13,609 bases of DNA from Deltaproteobacteria bacterium (lineage in GTDB: Bacteria > Myxococcota_A > Bradymonadia > UBA7976 > VGTA01): contig VGTA01000024.1 of the NCBI GenBank assembly GCA_016874875.1, positions 1 to 13,609 of the forward strand, given 5' to 3'. Below the pieces are notes generated by a model. That model had not been told where the DNA came from. It searched no databases and worked only from the letters and a program-made list of their open reading frames with translations. The translations under genes were made by a program, and so were the position numbers. Positions 6,568 through 13,414 of this stretch are shown here, piece after piece. Position 1 is the first letter of the stretch. Each line of letters begins with the position of its first letter.

Positions 6568-7422
6568 TCACCGCCGCCCCCGCGACGCGCTAGAGCCCGC
6601 GCGGGACTCCTCGCGGGCCTCCTCGCGGGACTCCTCGCGGGGCTCCTCGCTGAGCTCCTCGCTGAGCTGGCGGAGGCGGCGCCAGAGCGCCTGCGCCGCC
6701 TCGCGCGCCGCGTCGGGCAGGGGGGGCTGCGCGCCCTTGATGTGGGCGCGGAGCTGCGGCAGGCTCAGGGCGCGCTCGTGGGCGCGGAGGCCCTTGAGGC
6801 GGGGCTCGCCCCCCACCACCACCAGGGCGCTCACCACCTGCGCCTCGCGGGTGGCCTTGCCGTGCGCCACGAGGCGCAGGACCTCGAGGTACGCCTCATG
6901 GGCGCGCAGGGCGTTGGGGCGGGGGGTGAGGCGCTCCACGCGCGCGGCGCCCTGCCCCTCCCACTCCACCCCCGCCCACTCCGGCGCGCCGCGCTCCCCG
7001 CGCAGGTGTCCCCCCCACGCCTCCACGCGCAGCACCCACAGGGCGCCGTGGAGCACCGTCACCAGCTCCGCGCCCGCGCGCTCGGCGCGCTCCTTGTGGA
7101 GCAGGAGGCCCCCGAGCAGCACAGGCGCGCCGGCGCCGCGCAGCAGCGCCTCCACCTTCTCGAGCGCCTCGCCCTTGAGGCGCTCCTCGTCGGCGCGGGC
7201 GCGCGCGGCGGCGGCCTCGGGGGAGGCGCCTAGGGGGGCGCCCGGCGCGCCCGCCGAGGAGGCCGCGGCGCCGCCCAGCGCCCTCAGCGCCTCCGTGCGC
7301 CGAGTCCGCGCCCGCCCCCAAGCGCGCGAGAGCGCCCAGAGCGCCAGCGCGGCGAACAGGCCGGCGCAGATCCACCAGAAGCCAACGTCGCGGAGCCAGT
7401 AAAACCAGACGGTGTTGAACAT
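6568..7422 (-). CDS. Membrane-anchored NERD-like protein of unknown function
   Basis: 284 residues. A single membrane segment (about 13-33, GFWWICAGLFAALALWAL) is followed by an Arg-rich stretch, consistent with an inner-membrane anchor and a cytosolic body. Residues about 90-205 resemble the NERD (nuclease-related) fold: LLGGLLLHKERA, then LVTVLHGALWVLRVEAWGG where NERD proteins have iDhvvvgp-GvfviEvKnwsG, then RPNALRAHEAYLEVLR (usually NPxxQxxxH) and VSALVVVGGEPRL. The expected acidic and lysine nuclease residues are not conserved: the D of iD aligns with V, and ExK aligns with RVE. The tail is a charged low-complexity repeat (REES/REEA/SEEL, 255-274) from a 12-base DNA repeat. ATG 7422 follows GGAGG (ten-base spacing). 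The frame stays open further upstream but enters the cytochrome gene. It is first in the putative operon with merR, desulfurase and amidase. The NERD call rests on pattern recognition only. Confidence 0.65.
   Translation of the reverse strand: MFNTVWFYWLRDVGFWWICAGLFAALALWALSRAWGRARTRRTEALRALGGAAASSAGAPGAPLGASPEAAAARARADEERLKGEALEKVEALLRGAGAPVLLGGLLLHKERAERAGAELVTVLHGALWVLRVEAWGGHLRGERGAPEWAGVEWEGQGAARVERLTPRPNALRAHEAYLEVLRLVAHGKATREAQVVSALVVVGGEPRLKGLRAHERALSLPQLRAHIKGAQPPLPDAAREAAQALWRRLRQLSEELSEEPREESREEAREESRAGSSASRGRR
6601..6670. repeat. 12-base tandem repeat, nearly six copies, in NERD-like gene tail
   Basis: Units are GCGGGACTCCTC, GCGGGCCTCCTC, GCGGGACTCCTC, GCGGGGCTCCTC and GCTGAGCTCCTC, plus a partial GCTGAGCTGG. 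The period of twelve keeps the frame. On the sense strand it encodes four-residue units of the type R/S-E-E-x near the C-terminus of the NERD-like protein. Confidence 0.9.
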
Positions 7423-7450
7423 GCGCCCTCGCCCTCCATTCGCCTTCTGT

Positions 7451-7471
7451 GGCGCGCCCGAGCAGCGCGCC
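7451..7471 (-). other. Perfect 7-base stem hairpin between cytochrome and NERD genes
   Basis: GGCGCGC and GCGCGCC flank a seven-base loop. A short GCAG/CTGC stem (7472-7483) adjoins it. Together they sit in the 113-base gap downstream of the cytochrome stop and 29 bases before the NERD-like ATG. It has no T tract on the minus strand, so it is not a canonical terminator. It may be an mRNA-leader structure or a rho-assisted end signal. The rest of the gap (7484-7530) holds unusually AT-rich patches for this genome, a possible promoter region, but no convincing -35/-10 pair was found. Confidence 0.4.
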
Positions 7472-7535
7472 GCAGAGCACTGCAAAGCCAAAAACCTACC
7501 AAAACGCAAGAAAAACCGCCATCCCGCCCCCGCCG

Positions 7536-9092
7536 CTACTCCACGAGCAGGCTCGGCGCGCGCGAGAGCGACATCAAGAACAGCCGCACCGCGCCCCGCT
7601 CCTCCGCCGTGAGCGCCTCGTAGCGGGCGCGACTCGCCTCCGCCGCGCCGCCGTGCCACAAGATCGCCTCCTCCACCGTGAGCGCGCGCCCGTCGTGGAG
7701 GTAGGGGGCGGTGTCGGCGAGGCCCCACAGGGGGCGGGTGAGCCACTCGCGCCCGCTCACCTCGCCGCCGCCGTCCGGGAGGCGCTCGGGGCGCGGCTCG
7801 GCGAGCTCGGCGCCGAGGTCGTGGCGCCGGAGGTCGGTGAGGGCGGCGATGAGGGCGCCCCGCTGCGCGAAGCCGTCGTCGGTGGGGGCGAAATCGAGCT
7901 GGTGCAGGCGCGGCGGCTGCCCGGCGACGCTGAGGTCCACGGCGAGGGGGTCGCCGTCGGGGACGCCGAGCGAGAGCGGCTCGGGCAGGACGCGGAGGTC
8001 GAGTCTGTGGCACTCCGCGCAGCCCACGTCCTCAAACCGCGCGCGCCCCCGCGCCCACTCCAGCGCCAGCCGCGGCGACTCCGGGGGGCGCACGAGGGGC
8101 GCGCCGAGCAGCGCGAGGTAGAGCGCGAGGGCGGCGCCCTGCCCGTCGCCGAGCTCCTGCTCCACGCCGTCCTCGTCGGGGTCGTAGGGGGGGCCGGCCC
8201 CCAGGAGCTCGGCGGCGGTGGGCGCGGCGCGGTCGGGGGCGGGGGGGCCCTCCGCGCGGCGGAGCACGCGCGCGATGTAGGAGCGGCTCTGCAGCCCGTG
8301 GTGCACGCTGAGCGCCTCGTCGGACACCTCCGCGAGGGTGGCGTGGCGCCCCTTCCAGCCAAAGGGGCGGAGCTTGAGGTCGGGGGACACGCCGCGCACG
8401 TCGCGCGCGTCAAGGGCGCCGTCCGGGCTCACGCGCACCACCCCAAAGCTCACCCCCTGCGCCGTGAGCGCCACCGCCCGCGCCGCGCCGAACGAGCGGG
8501 CGAGGGCGCGCCCCTCCGCCACCTGCGCGTCGAGCGCCGCCTGCATCTGCTGCGCGAGGAGCGCGATGTAGCCGAGCCCCATCACGTGCGGCGGGTCGCG
8601 CCGGACGGCGCTCGACAGCCGCTCGCCGTCCCCGCGCAGGAGCGTGAGCTGACTCCCCGTCCCCGCCCCGTCGGCGCCCCCCGAGAAGTGGCAGGCGCGG
8701 CACGAGGCGCCGTCGAGCCCGCCGCGCTCCCCCGCGTGGATGGGGCGCGCCGGCCCCCGCCGCGCCCCGCCGTTGCCGTCGAGCTCCGCCTCAAACGCCT
8801 CGTCCACGAGCCGAAAGAGGAGGTCGTGCTCGCCGCGGGCGAGGAGGTCGCGCAGGAACGACACGCCAAAGGTGCCCTCGTAGCGCTCGTTGGGGTCGGT
8901 CGCCAGCACCCAGCGCCCGCCGCGCTGCGTGTGCAGCAGCTCGAGGGCGCCGTCGAGGCGGGCGCGGATGTCGGCGTCGGAGAGGGTGGCGACGGGCTCG
9001 GCGGCGCAGAGGGACGCGCAGAGGGACGCGCAGAGGGACCCCCAGAGAGAGCTCTTGCCGATGGGCGATATCAGCTGAAACGGGGATCGCAC
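7536..9092 (-). CDS. Exported di-haem c-type cytochrome of the DHOR family (COG3488-like)
   Basis: 518 residues with two covalent haem sites, CRACH (131-135) and CAECH (358-362). Family context fits di-haem oxidoreductases (DHOR, once called thiol oxidoreductase, remotely like MauG and cytochrome c peroxidase): LRPFGWKGRHATL (241-253), a HHGLQS block (264-269), and the C-terminal block LTRPLWGLADTAPYLHDGRA (451-470) followed by EEAILWHGGAAEASRARY. The true substrate of the family is not established. The N-terminus is a signal peptide whose hydrophobic part is built of SLCA repeats (residues 19-30), with likely cleavage near A30-A31. The -1 position relative to each Cys is Leu, so it is not a lipobox. 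A periplasmic location is inferred. The start is GTG 9092, six bases after a perfect AAGGAGG. It is divergent from the Fe-S oxidoreductase gene, so the two may share redox regulation, though no link is shown. Confidence 0.88.
   Translation of the reverse strand: MRSPFQLISPIGKSSLWGSLCASLCASLCAAEPVATLSDADIRARLDGALELLHTQRGGRWVLATDPNERYEGTFGVSFLRDLLARGEHDLLFRLVDEAFEAELDGNGGARRGPARPIHAGERGGLDGASCRACHFSGGADGAGTGSQLTLLRGDGERLSSAVRRDPPHVMGLGYIALLAQQMQAALDAQVAEGRALARSFGAARAVALTAQGVSFGVVRVSPDGALDARDVRGVSPDLKLRPFGWKGRHATLAEVSDEALSVHHGLQSRSYIARVLRRAEGPPAPDRAAPTAAELLGAGPPYDPDEDGVEQELGDGQGAALALYLALLGAPLVRPPESPRLALEWARGRARFEDVGCAECHRLDLRVLPEPLSLGVPDGDPLAVDLSVAGQPPRLHQLDFAPTDDGFAQRGALIAALTDLRRHDLGAELAEPRPERLPDGGGEVSGREWLTRPLWGLADTAPYLHDGRALTVEEAILWHGGAAEASRARYEALTAEERGAVRLFLMSLSRAPSLLVE
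9004..9051. repeat. 12-base tandem repeat in the cytochrome signal peptide
   Basis: Three perfect copies of GCGCAGAGGGAC (9004-9039) are followed by a degraded fourth. On the sense strand they encode SLCA-SLCA-SLCA, preceded by SLWG. Perfect identity at the DNA level suggests recent expansion. The period keeps the reading frame. Confidence 0.93.
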
Positions 9093-9098
9093 ATCAAA

Positions 9099-9105
9099 CC
9101 TCCTT
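9099..9105 (-). promoter_or_regulatory. Strong ribosome binding site deciding the GTG start of the di-haem cytochrome
   Basis: AAGGAGG lies six bases before GTG 9092. An out-of-frame ATG (9094) overlaps that GTG and would read only MCDPRFS before a stop at 9071. The long frame with signal peptide and haem sites uses the GTG. Confidence 0.8.
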
Positions 9106-9170
9106 AAGCAGCGTGGGCTCTAGGGCGCTCTGAGCAGTCCTAGCAAAACGCGCGCGCCTGCGCTACAAAA

Positions 9171-9210
9171 GCCCACTCGCGCCGCCTCGCGCCGTCTCGC
9201 GCCCTCTCAC
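9171..9210. repeat. Four 10-base tandem units in the leader of the Fe-S oxidoreductase gene
   Basis: Units GCCCACTCGC, GCCGCCTCGC, GCCGTCTCGC and GCCCTCTCAC follow the pattern GCCNNCTCGC. They lie 30-69 bases upstream of ATG 9240, inside the 147-base divergent intergenic region. Upstream of them is TACAAA (9164-9169) with a poor -35 match (TAGCAA, 9141-9146), a possible but weak promoter. The ten-base period equals about one helical turn, so the units could be phased protein sites or simple slippage products. Confidence 0.7.
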
Positions 9211-9239
9211 CCATTCCCCCACAGGAGCAGCGCTCGCCC

Positions 9240-11357
9240 ATGACGCACCACCCCATCTCAGGCGCCCTCAGCGCCTCGATGTTCCTCTTCGCGCTCGCCT
9301 TAGCGGGCGCCCTCTTCATCACCGCCCTCATCATGCGCTTCAAGCAGGTCAAGCTGGGCGCGCGCCCCGAGGTCCGCTGGGACAACATCGGCGCCCGCAT
9401 ACAGAACGTGATCACCTACGTGATCCTGCAGAAGCGCCTGCCCAAGAACGGCTACATCTACAGCGGCGTGCTGCACATCTTCATCTTTGGCGCCTTTATG
9501 GTGCTGAGCGTCGACACGGTCAACTTCGTCACCGACGGCCTCTACAACGTGCTCGGGCTCGCCACGGGCAGCCCGCCCACGCGCCTGATGCACCTGCCCT
9601 TCAGCGACACCTACTACCAAGGCCTCGCCGACACCTTCCGCCTGCTGTGCATGGTGGGGCTCACCATGGCCTTTATCAACCGCACCGTCATCAAGCCCAA
9701 GCGCCTGCCGCTCACCCGCGACGCGCTCTACACCATCTTCTTCATCTTCAGCCTCATGAGCTTCGAGGTGGCGCAGACCGCCTGCTACCTCGCCCTCCCC
9801 GCCAACGCCGCCGAGCTGAGCGGCAAGCCCTACATCTGGTTCAGCGGCTTTGTGGCGCAGCTGCTCACCGGCGCGAGCGCCTCCGAGGAGGCCCTCGCCG
9901 CAGGCTACAAGGCCGCCTGGTGGGCGCACCTCGTCACCCTGCTCGCCTTTAGCAACTACGTGCCGTGGAGCAAGCACAGCCACGTGTTCGCCGCCCCCCT
10001 CAACATCTTCTTTATGTCGCTTGAGCCCAAGGGCGCCCTGCGCAAGATGGACCTCGACCCTGAGGCGGAGGACGCGCCTGAGTACTTTGGGGCGCGCAAC
10101 CTCGAGGACCTGAGCTGGAAGCAGCTCTTTGACGGCCTGAGCTGCACCGAGTGCGGGCGCTGCAACGACAACTGCCCCGCCCACCTCAGCGGCAAGCCCC
10201 TGCGCCCCATGGACATCATCGTGGACCTCAAGCACCACATGGCGGACCGCTTTCAGATGCGCGGGCAGGAGCTCAACCTCGCCGAGGACCCCAAGCTGTG
10301 GCTCACGAGCGGCGACTATGACCACGCCGACAAGGTGGTGATTCACCCCGATGTGCTGTGGTCGTGCACCACCTGCCGCGCCTGCATGGAGGTGTGCCCC
10401 GTGGGCAACGAGCAGATCCCCGACATCATCGACATGCGCCGCTACATGACCATGAGCGAGGGCGCCGCCGGGCACGGCTCCGACAAGGCGCTCAAGAACA
10501 TGGAGCGCAAGGGCAACCCTTGGGGCATGACCAAGAACGACCGCATGAAGTGGACCGAGGGCCTCGACGTGCAGGTCCCCGAGTGGGACGCCGAGAAGCC
10601 CGCCGACCTCCTCTACTGGGTGGGCTGCGCGGGCTCGAGCGACCTCCGCGCGCAGAAGGTGACCCGCTCCGTCACCCGCCTGATGACCAAGGCGGGGGTG
10701 AATTTCGCCGTCCTCGGCAAGCGCGAGAGCTGCACGGGCGACTCGGCGCGCCGCCTCGGCGACGAGTACCTGTTCTCGACGATGGCGGAGAAGAACGTGG
10801 AGACGCTCAACAGCGAGGGCGTCAAGAAGATCGTCACCCACTGCCCCCACTGCCTCAACGCCCTCAAGAACGACTACAAGGCCTTCGGCGGCGACTATGA
10901 GGTGATCCACCACACAGAGCTCCTCTCGCAGCTCATGCGCGAGGGCAAGCTCAAGGCGGAGGCCGCCGGCGACAAGAAGCGCGTGGTCTATCACGACTCG
11001 TGCTACCTCGGCCGCTACAACGACATCTATGACCCCCAGCGCGACATCCTCGACGCGCTCCCCGACGTGGAGCGGGTGGAGACGGCGCGCAGCCGCGAGA
11101 AGGGCCTGTGCTGCGGCGCGGGCGGCGGGCAGATGTGGATGGAGATGGACCTCGGCGAGCGCATCAACTACGTGCGCACCGACGAGCTCCTCCAGACGCA
11201 GCCGCAGGTGATCGCCGTGGCGTGCAACTTCTGCATGACCATGGTGGACGACGGCGTCAAGGGGCGCGACAAGAGCGACAGCGTGGAGGTCCTCGACCTC
11301 GCCGAGCTGCTCGACCTCCGCACGGGCGCCGCCCCCGCGCCCGAGGCTGAGGTCTGA
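9240..11357 (+). CDS. Membrane HdrD-like Fe-S oxidoreductase, probable ETF:menaquinone oxidoreductase
   Basis: 705 residues. The N-terminal part has about five membrane segments (12-32, 75-96, 133-150, 163-184, 226-241) with histidines H79, H230, H246 and H248 that could bind b-type haem, as in nitrate reductase gamma-like domains. Two [4Fe-4S] ferredoxin motifs follow: CTECGRCNDNCP (302-313) and CTTCRACMEVCP (376-387). Then come two CCG-type domains: WVGC463, ESC498TGD and C535PHC538; and DSC588, C624CG and C662NFC665. The first CCG is the CTG variant. This architecture matches the EMO family, which passes electrons from reduced electron-transfer flavoprotein (fatty-acid or amino-acid oxidation) to menaquinone at the inner membrane. 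No etfAB is in view. A GlpC/HdrD-like enzyme with another donor is the alternative. ATG 9240 follows GGAG at a longish twelve bases; ATG 9279 (M14) is the next candidate. The stop overlaps the truD start (TGATG). Confidence 0.9.
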   Translation: MTHHPISGALSASMFLFALALAGALFITALIMRFKQVKLGARPEVRWDNIGARIQNVITYVILQKRLPKNGYIYSGVLHIFIFGAFMVLSVDTVNFVTDGLYNVLGLATGSPPTRLMHLPFSDTYYQGLADTFRLLCMVGLTMAFINRTVIKPKRLPLTRDALYTIFFIFSLMSFEVAQTACYLALPANAAELSGKPYIWFSGFVAQLLTGASASEEALAAGYKAAWWAHLVTLLAFSNYVPWSKHSHVFAAPLNIFFMSLEPKGALRKMDLDPEAEDAPEYFGARNLEDLSWKQLFDGLSCTECGRCNDNCPAHLSGKPLRPMDIIVDLKHHMADRFQMRGQELNLAEDPKLWLTSGDYDHADKVVIHPDVLWSCTTCRACMEVCPVGNEQIPDIIDMRRYMTMSEGAAGHGSDKALKNMERKGNPWGMTKNDRMKWTEGLDVQVPEWDAEKPADLLYWVGCAGSSDLRAQKVTRSVTRLMTKAGVNFAVLGKRESCTGDSARRLGDEYLFSTMAEKNVETLNSEGVKKIVTHCPHCLNALKNDYKAFGGDYEVIHHTELLSQLMREGKLKAEAAGDKKRVVYHDSCYLGRYNDIYDPQRDILDALPDVERVETARSREKGLCCGAGGGQMWMEMDLGERINYVRTDELLQTQPQVIAVACNFCMTMVDDGVKGRDKSDSVEVLDLAELLDLRTGAAPAPEAEV

Positions 11358-12685
11358 TGTCGGCGCCCCCCCTCACCGCGGCGCACCCCCTCGCCCGCCC
11401 CTACCTCGCCGGCGGCGCCCTCTGCCCCATGGGGGAGGGCTGGGCGGGCTTTGAGGGCGTGGGCGGGCGCGTGACGAGCGACCCCGAGCGCTTCCGCGTC
11501 CACGAGCGGCTCACCTACCCCCCCACGGGGGAGGGGGCCCACGCCCTCGCCCTTGTGCTCAAGGAGGGGCGCACCACCGAGGAGGCCGCCGCCGCCCTCG
11601 CCGCCGCCTCGGGGGTGAGCGCGGCGGAGGTGGGCTACGCGGGGCGCAAGGACAAGAGCGCCCTCACCACGCAGTGGATGTCGCTGCCGTGTGCCCCCGA
11701 GCGCGTGCGCTCAGAGGACCCGCAGGTGGTGGTGCTCTCGGCGGCGGCGCACGGGCAGCGGCTCAAGCTGGGCAACCTGTCGGGTAACCTGTTCTCGATC
11801 CTGCTGAGCGACCTCGCGCGCCCAGAGCGCCTCGGCGAGGGGCTGGCGCTCCTGCGGGGGGCGGGGCTGCCCAACTACTTTGGCCCTCAGCGCTTTGGCA
11901 AGACCTGGTACCCCGTCCGCCCCCCCGAGGGCTACGCGCCCCCCCTCGGCGACGACGGGCTGCCCGCGCAGGACCCCGAGAACGTGGCGCGCGACAACGT
12001 GGACCGCGCCCTCGCGCTGCTCTCCGCGCCGCCGCGCGGCGGCAAGGGCAAGACGCGCGACGCGCAGCTCTTGCTCTCGGCGCTCCAGAGCGCGCTCTTT
12101 AACCTGTGGCTCGGCGAGCGGGTGCGCGACGGGCTGGCGGGGGTGGTGATCGAGGGGGACGTGTGCCGCAAGGTGACGGGCGGCACCTTCACCTCCTCCG
12201 AGCCCGAGGTCGACACGGCGCGCCTCGCGCGCGGCGAGCTCGAGGTGCTCGGCCCCCTCGTGGGCCCCAAGCTCTTCCCGGCGCGCGGCGAGGCGCTGGC
12301 GCGCGAGGAGGCGCTCTATGAGCGCTGGGGGCTCACCCCCGACCTCCGCGCCGCCATGGGCAAGGCCTGGCGCGGCGACCGCCGCGCCGCCACGCTCCGC
12401 CCCCTCGGGCTGCGCGCGCGCCTCGAGCGCGGCGAGGGGGGCGAGGGCGGCGAGGGCGGCGAGGGCGTGGGCGCTTGGCTCCATTTCGCGCTCCCCGCGG
12501 GCGCCTACGCCACCACGCTCCTCGGGGCGCTGGTGGACCCGGGCGCCCTCTTTCGGCGCGAGGAGCGCCCGGCGCCCTCCATCGCCGCGGGGGAGGGCGC
12601 GGAGAGCGCAGAGGGCGCGGAGGGCGCGGAGGGCGCAGAGGGCGCAGAGGGCGCAGAGGGCGCAGAGGACGCGGAGGGCGCCTAG
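11357..12685 (+). CDS. truD: tRNA pseudouridine(13) synthase TruD
   Basis: 442 residues. TruD converts U13 of certain tRNAs (tRNA-Glu in E. coli) to pseudouridine. The signature motif VGYAGRKDKSALTTQW (92-107) contains the catalytic aspartate D99. Other family blocks are ERFRVHE (44-50), LKLGNLSGNLFSI (136-148), GLPNYFGPQRFG (170-181), the helix SALQSALFNLWLGERV (241-256) and EGDVCRKVTGGTF (266-278). The protein is longer than E. coli TruD (349 residues), partly because of EGG repeats (361-370) and a C-terminal tail of ten E-G/S/D-A units (413-442) from 9-base tandem repeats. ATG 11357 shares its A with the upstream TGA stop, so translation is probably coupled to the Fe-S oxidoreductase. That pairing has no obvious functional logic. 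Its TAG stop overlaps the aat stop on the other strand. Confidence 0.95.
   Translation: MSAPPLTAAHPLARPYLAGGALCPMGEGWAGFEGVGGRVTSDPERFRVHERLTYPPTGEGAHALALVLKEGRTTEEAAAALAAASGVSAAEVGYAGRKDKSALTTQWMSLPCAPERVRSEDPQVVVLSAAAHGQRLKLGNLSGNLFSILLSDLARPERLGEGLALLRGAGLPNYFGPQRFGKTWYPVRPPEGYAPPLGDDGLPAQDPENVARDNVDRALALLSAPPRGGKGKTRDAQLLLSALQSALFNLWLGERVRDGLAGVVIEGDVCRKVTGGTFTSSEPEVDTARLARGELEVLGPLVGPKLFPARGEALAREEALYERWGLTPDLRAAMGKAWRGDRRAATLRPLGLRARLERGEGGEGGEGGEGVGAWLHFALPAGAYATTLLGALVDPGALFRREERPAPSIAAGEGAESAEGAEGAEGAEGAEGAEGAEDAEGA
12431..12466. repeat. 9-base tandem repeat, four copies, within truD
   Basis: The unit is close to GGCGAGGGC and encodes G-E-G four times (residues 359-370). It sits in a linker just before the last conserved TruD strand (VGAWLHFALP). 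Confidence 0.85.
12593..12682. repeat. 9-base tandem repeat, ten copies, at the 3' end of truD
   Basis: Ten contiguous units of GAGGGCGCR or one-base variants run directly into the TAG stop. They encode EGA, ESA, then six EGA, then EDA and EGA. Several neighbouring copies are identical. The same bases also reach the aat stop codon on the opposite strand. Confidence 0.93.
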
Positions 12686-13392
12686 GGGTCAGCGCGCCTC
12701 TCCCCCGCGCCCGTGGGCCACACGGCGCGCGGGGCGCGGGCGGTGAGGTCGCAGAGGAGCTCATAAAACAGCTCCCCCTCTAGCTCCTCTGCCCCAAAGC
12801 GCGCGAGGTTGTCCGTGTAGGCCTGACAGTCGATCAGGGTGTACCCGAGCGCCACGAGCTCGCGGACGAGGGTCACGAACGCCACCTTGGAGGCGTCGGA
12901 GACGCGCGTGAACATCGACTCCCCAAAGAACACGCGCCCGAGGGTGACGCCGTAGAGGCCGCCCACAAGCTCCCCGCCGAGCCACGCCTCCGCGGAGTGG
13001 GCGTAGCCCGCCCTGTGGAGCGCCAAGAGTCCCGCGCGCAGCGGCGCGTGCAGCCACGTCCCGTCCTGCCCCGGGCGCGGCGCGCCCGCGCACCCCTCCA
13101 AGACCTCCTCAAAGGCGGTGTCGTAGCGCACCTCAAAGTCGTTTCGGTTCAGGGCGCGGCGGAGGCTTCGGTTCACCACGAGGCGCTCCGGGAACAGCGC
13201 CATGCGCTCGTGCGGGGCGTGCCAAAGCGGCGGGGTGTGCCCCTCGCTGTACCAGGGGAAGAGGCCGAGCGAGTAGCCGAGCAGGAGCCGCTCCGGGCGC
13301 AGGTCGCCCCCCACGGCGAGGACTCCGGAGGGGTGGGCGCAGAGGCGCGGGGAGGGGAAGAGGATGTCTTGGTCGCTGAGGGAGTAGAGCAT
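12682..13392 (-). CDS. aat: Leucyl/phenylalanyl-tRNA--protein transferase
   Basis: 236 residues, the usual Aat length. The enzyme transfers Leu or Phe from aminoacyl-tRNA to proteins with N-terminal Arg or Lys, marking them for ClpS/ClpAP degradation (N-degron pathway, cytosol). Motifs: GVLAVGGDL (23-31), GLFPWYSEG (43-51), WHAPHERM (57-64), DGTWLHAPLRAGLLALHRAGYAHS spanning 110-133, GGLYGVTLGRVFFGESMF (144-161), SDASKVAF (165-172) and LIDCQ (186-190). ATG 13392 begins MLYSLSDQDILFP, the typical family start; no clear Shine-Dalgarno precedes it. The frame remains open upstream to 13599, but that part is Pro/Arg-rich shadow sequence overlapping the divergent gene. The gene converges on truD with four shared bases. 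No clpS or clpA is present in the window. Confidence 0.94.
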   Translation of the reverse strand: MLYSLSDQDILFPSPRLCAHPSGVLAVGGDLRPERLLLGYSLGLFPWYSEGHTPPLWHAPHERMALFPERLVVNRSLRRALNRNDFEVRYDTAFEEVLEGCAGAPRPGQDGTWLHAPLRAGLLALHRAGYAHSAEAWLGGELVGGLYGVTLGRVFFGESMFTRVSDASKVAFVTLVRELVALGYTLIDCQAYTDNLARFGAEELEGELFYELLCDLTARAPRAVWPTGAGERRADP

Positions 13393-13414
13393 GGAGCTTG
13401 GCTGCGCGCGAGAA

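Noticed and set aside
6601..6670. Short regular repeats considered as CRISPR or mobile-element ends
   Set aside because: The units are contiguous, 12 bases long, without spacers, in frame inside a gene. The same reasoning removes the arrays at 9004, 9171 and 12593.
5463..7402. Two long plus-strand frames opposite the desulfurase, MerR and NERD genes
   Set aside because: The minus-strand proteins have family motifs and linked start/stop overlaps. The plus-strand products are Arg/Ala/Gly-rich and cross gene boundaries.
4033..7422. DNA phosphorothioation (Dnd-type) defence system
   Set aside because: A cysteine desulfurase and a nuclease-like fold are suggestive, but DndC/D/E-like genes are absent and the NERD-like active site appears degraded.
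7500..7535. Possible rho-independent terminator after the cytochrome gene
   Set aside because: A T-rich stretch exists on the minus strand (T5 near 7511-7515), but no GC hairpin precedes it. The hairpin at 7451-7471 has no T tract.
7423..8013. N-terminal extension of the NERD-like frame
   Set aside because: The frame is open but Arg/Pro-rich and overlaps the cytochrome gene. ATG 7422 has a good ribosome site and starts just before the membrane anchor.
9300..10994. Minus-strand open frame of 564 codons
   Set aside because: It is antisense to the Fe-S oxidoreductase, whose cysteine motifs clearly identify the coding strand. The antisense product is low-complexity His/Val/Leu/Gly sequence.
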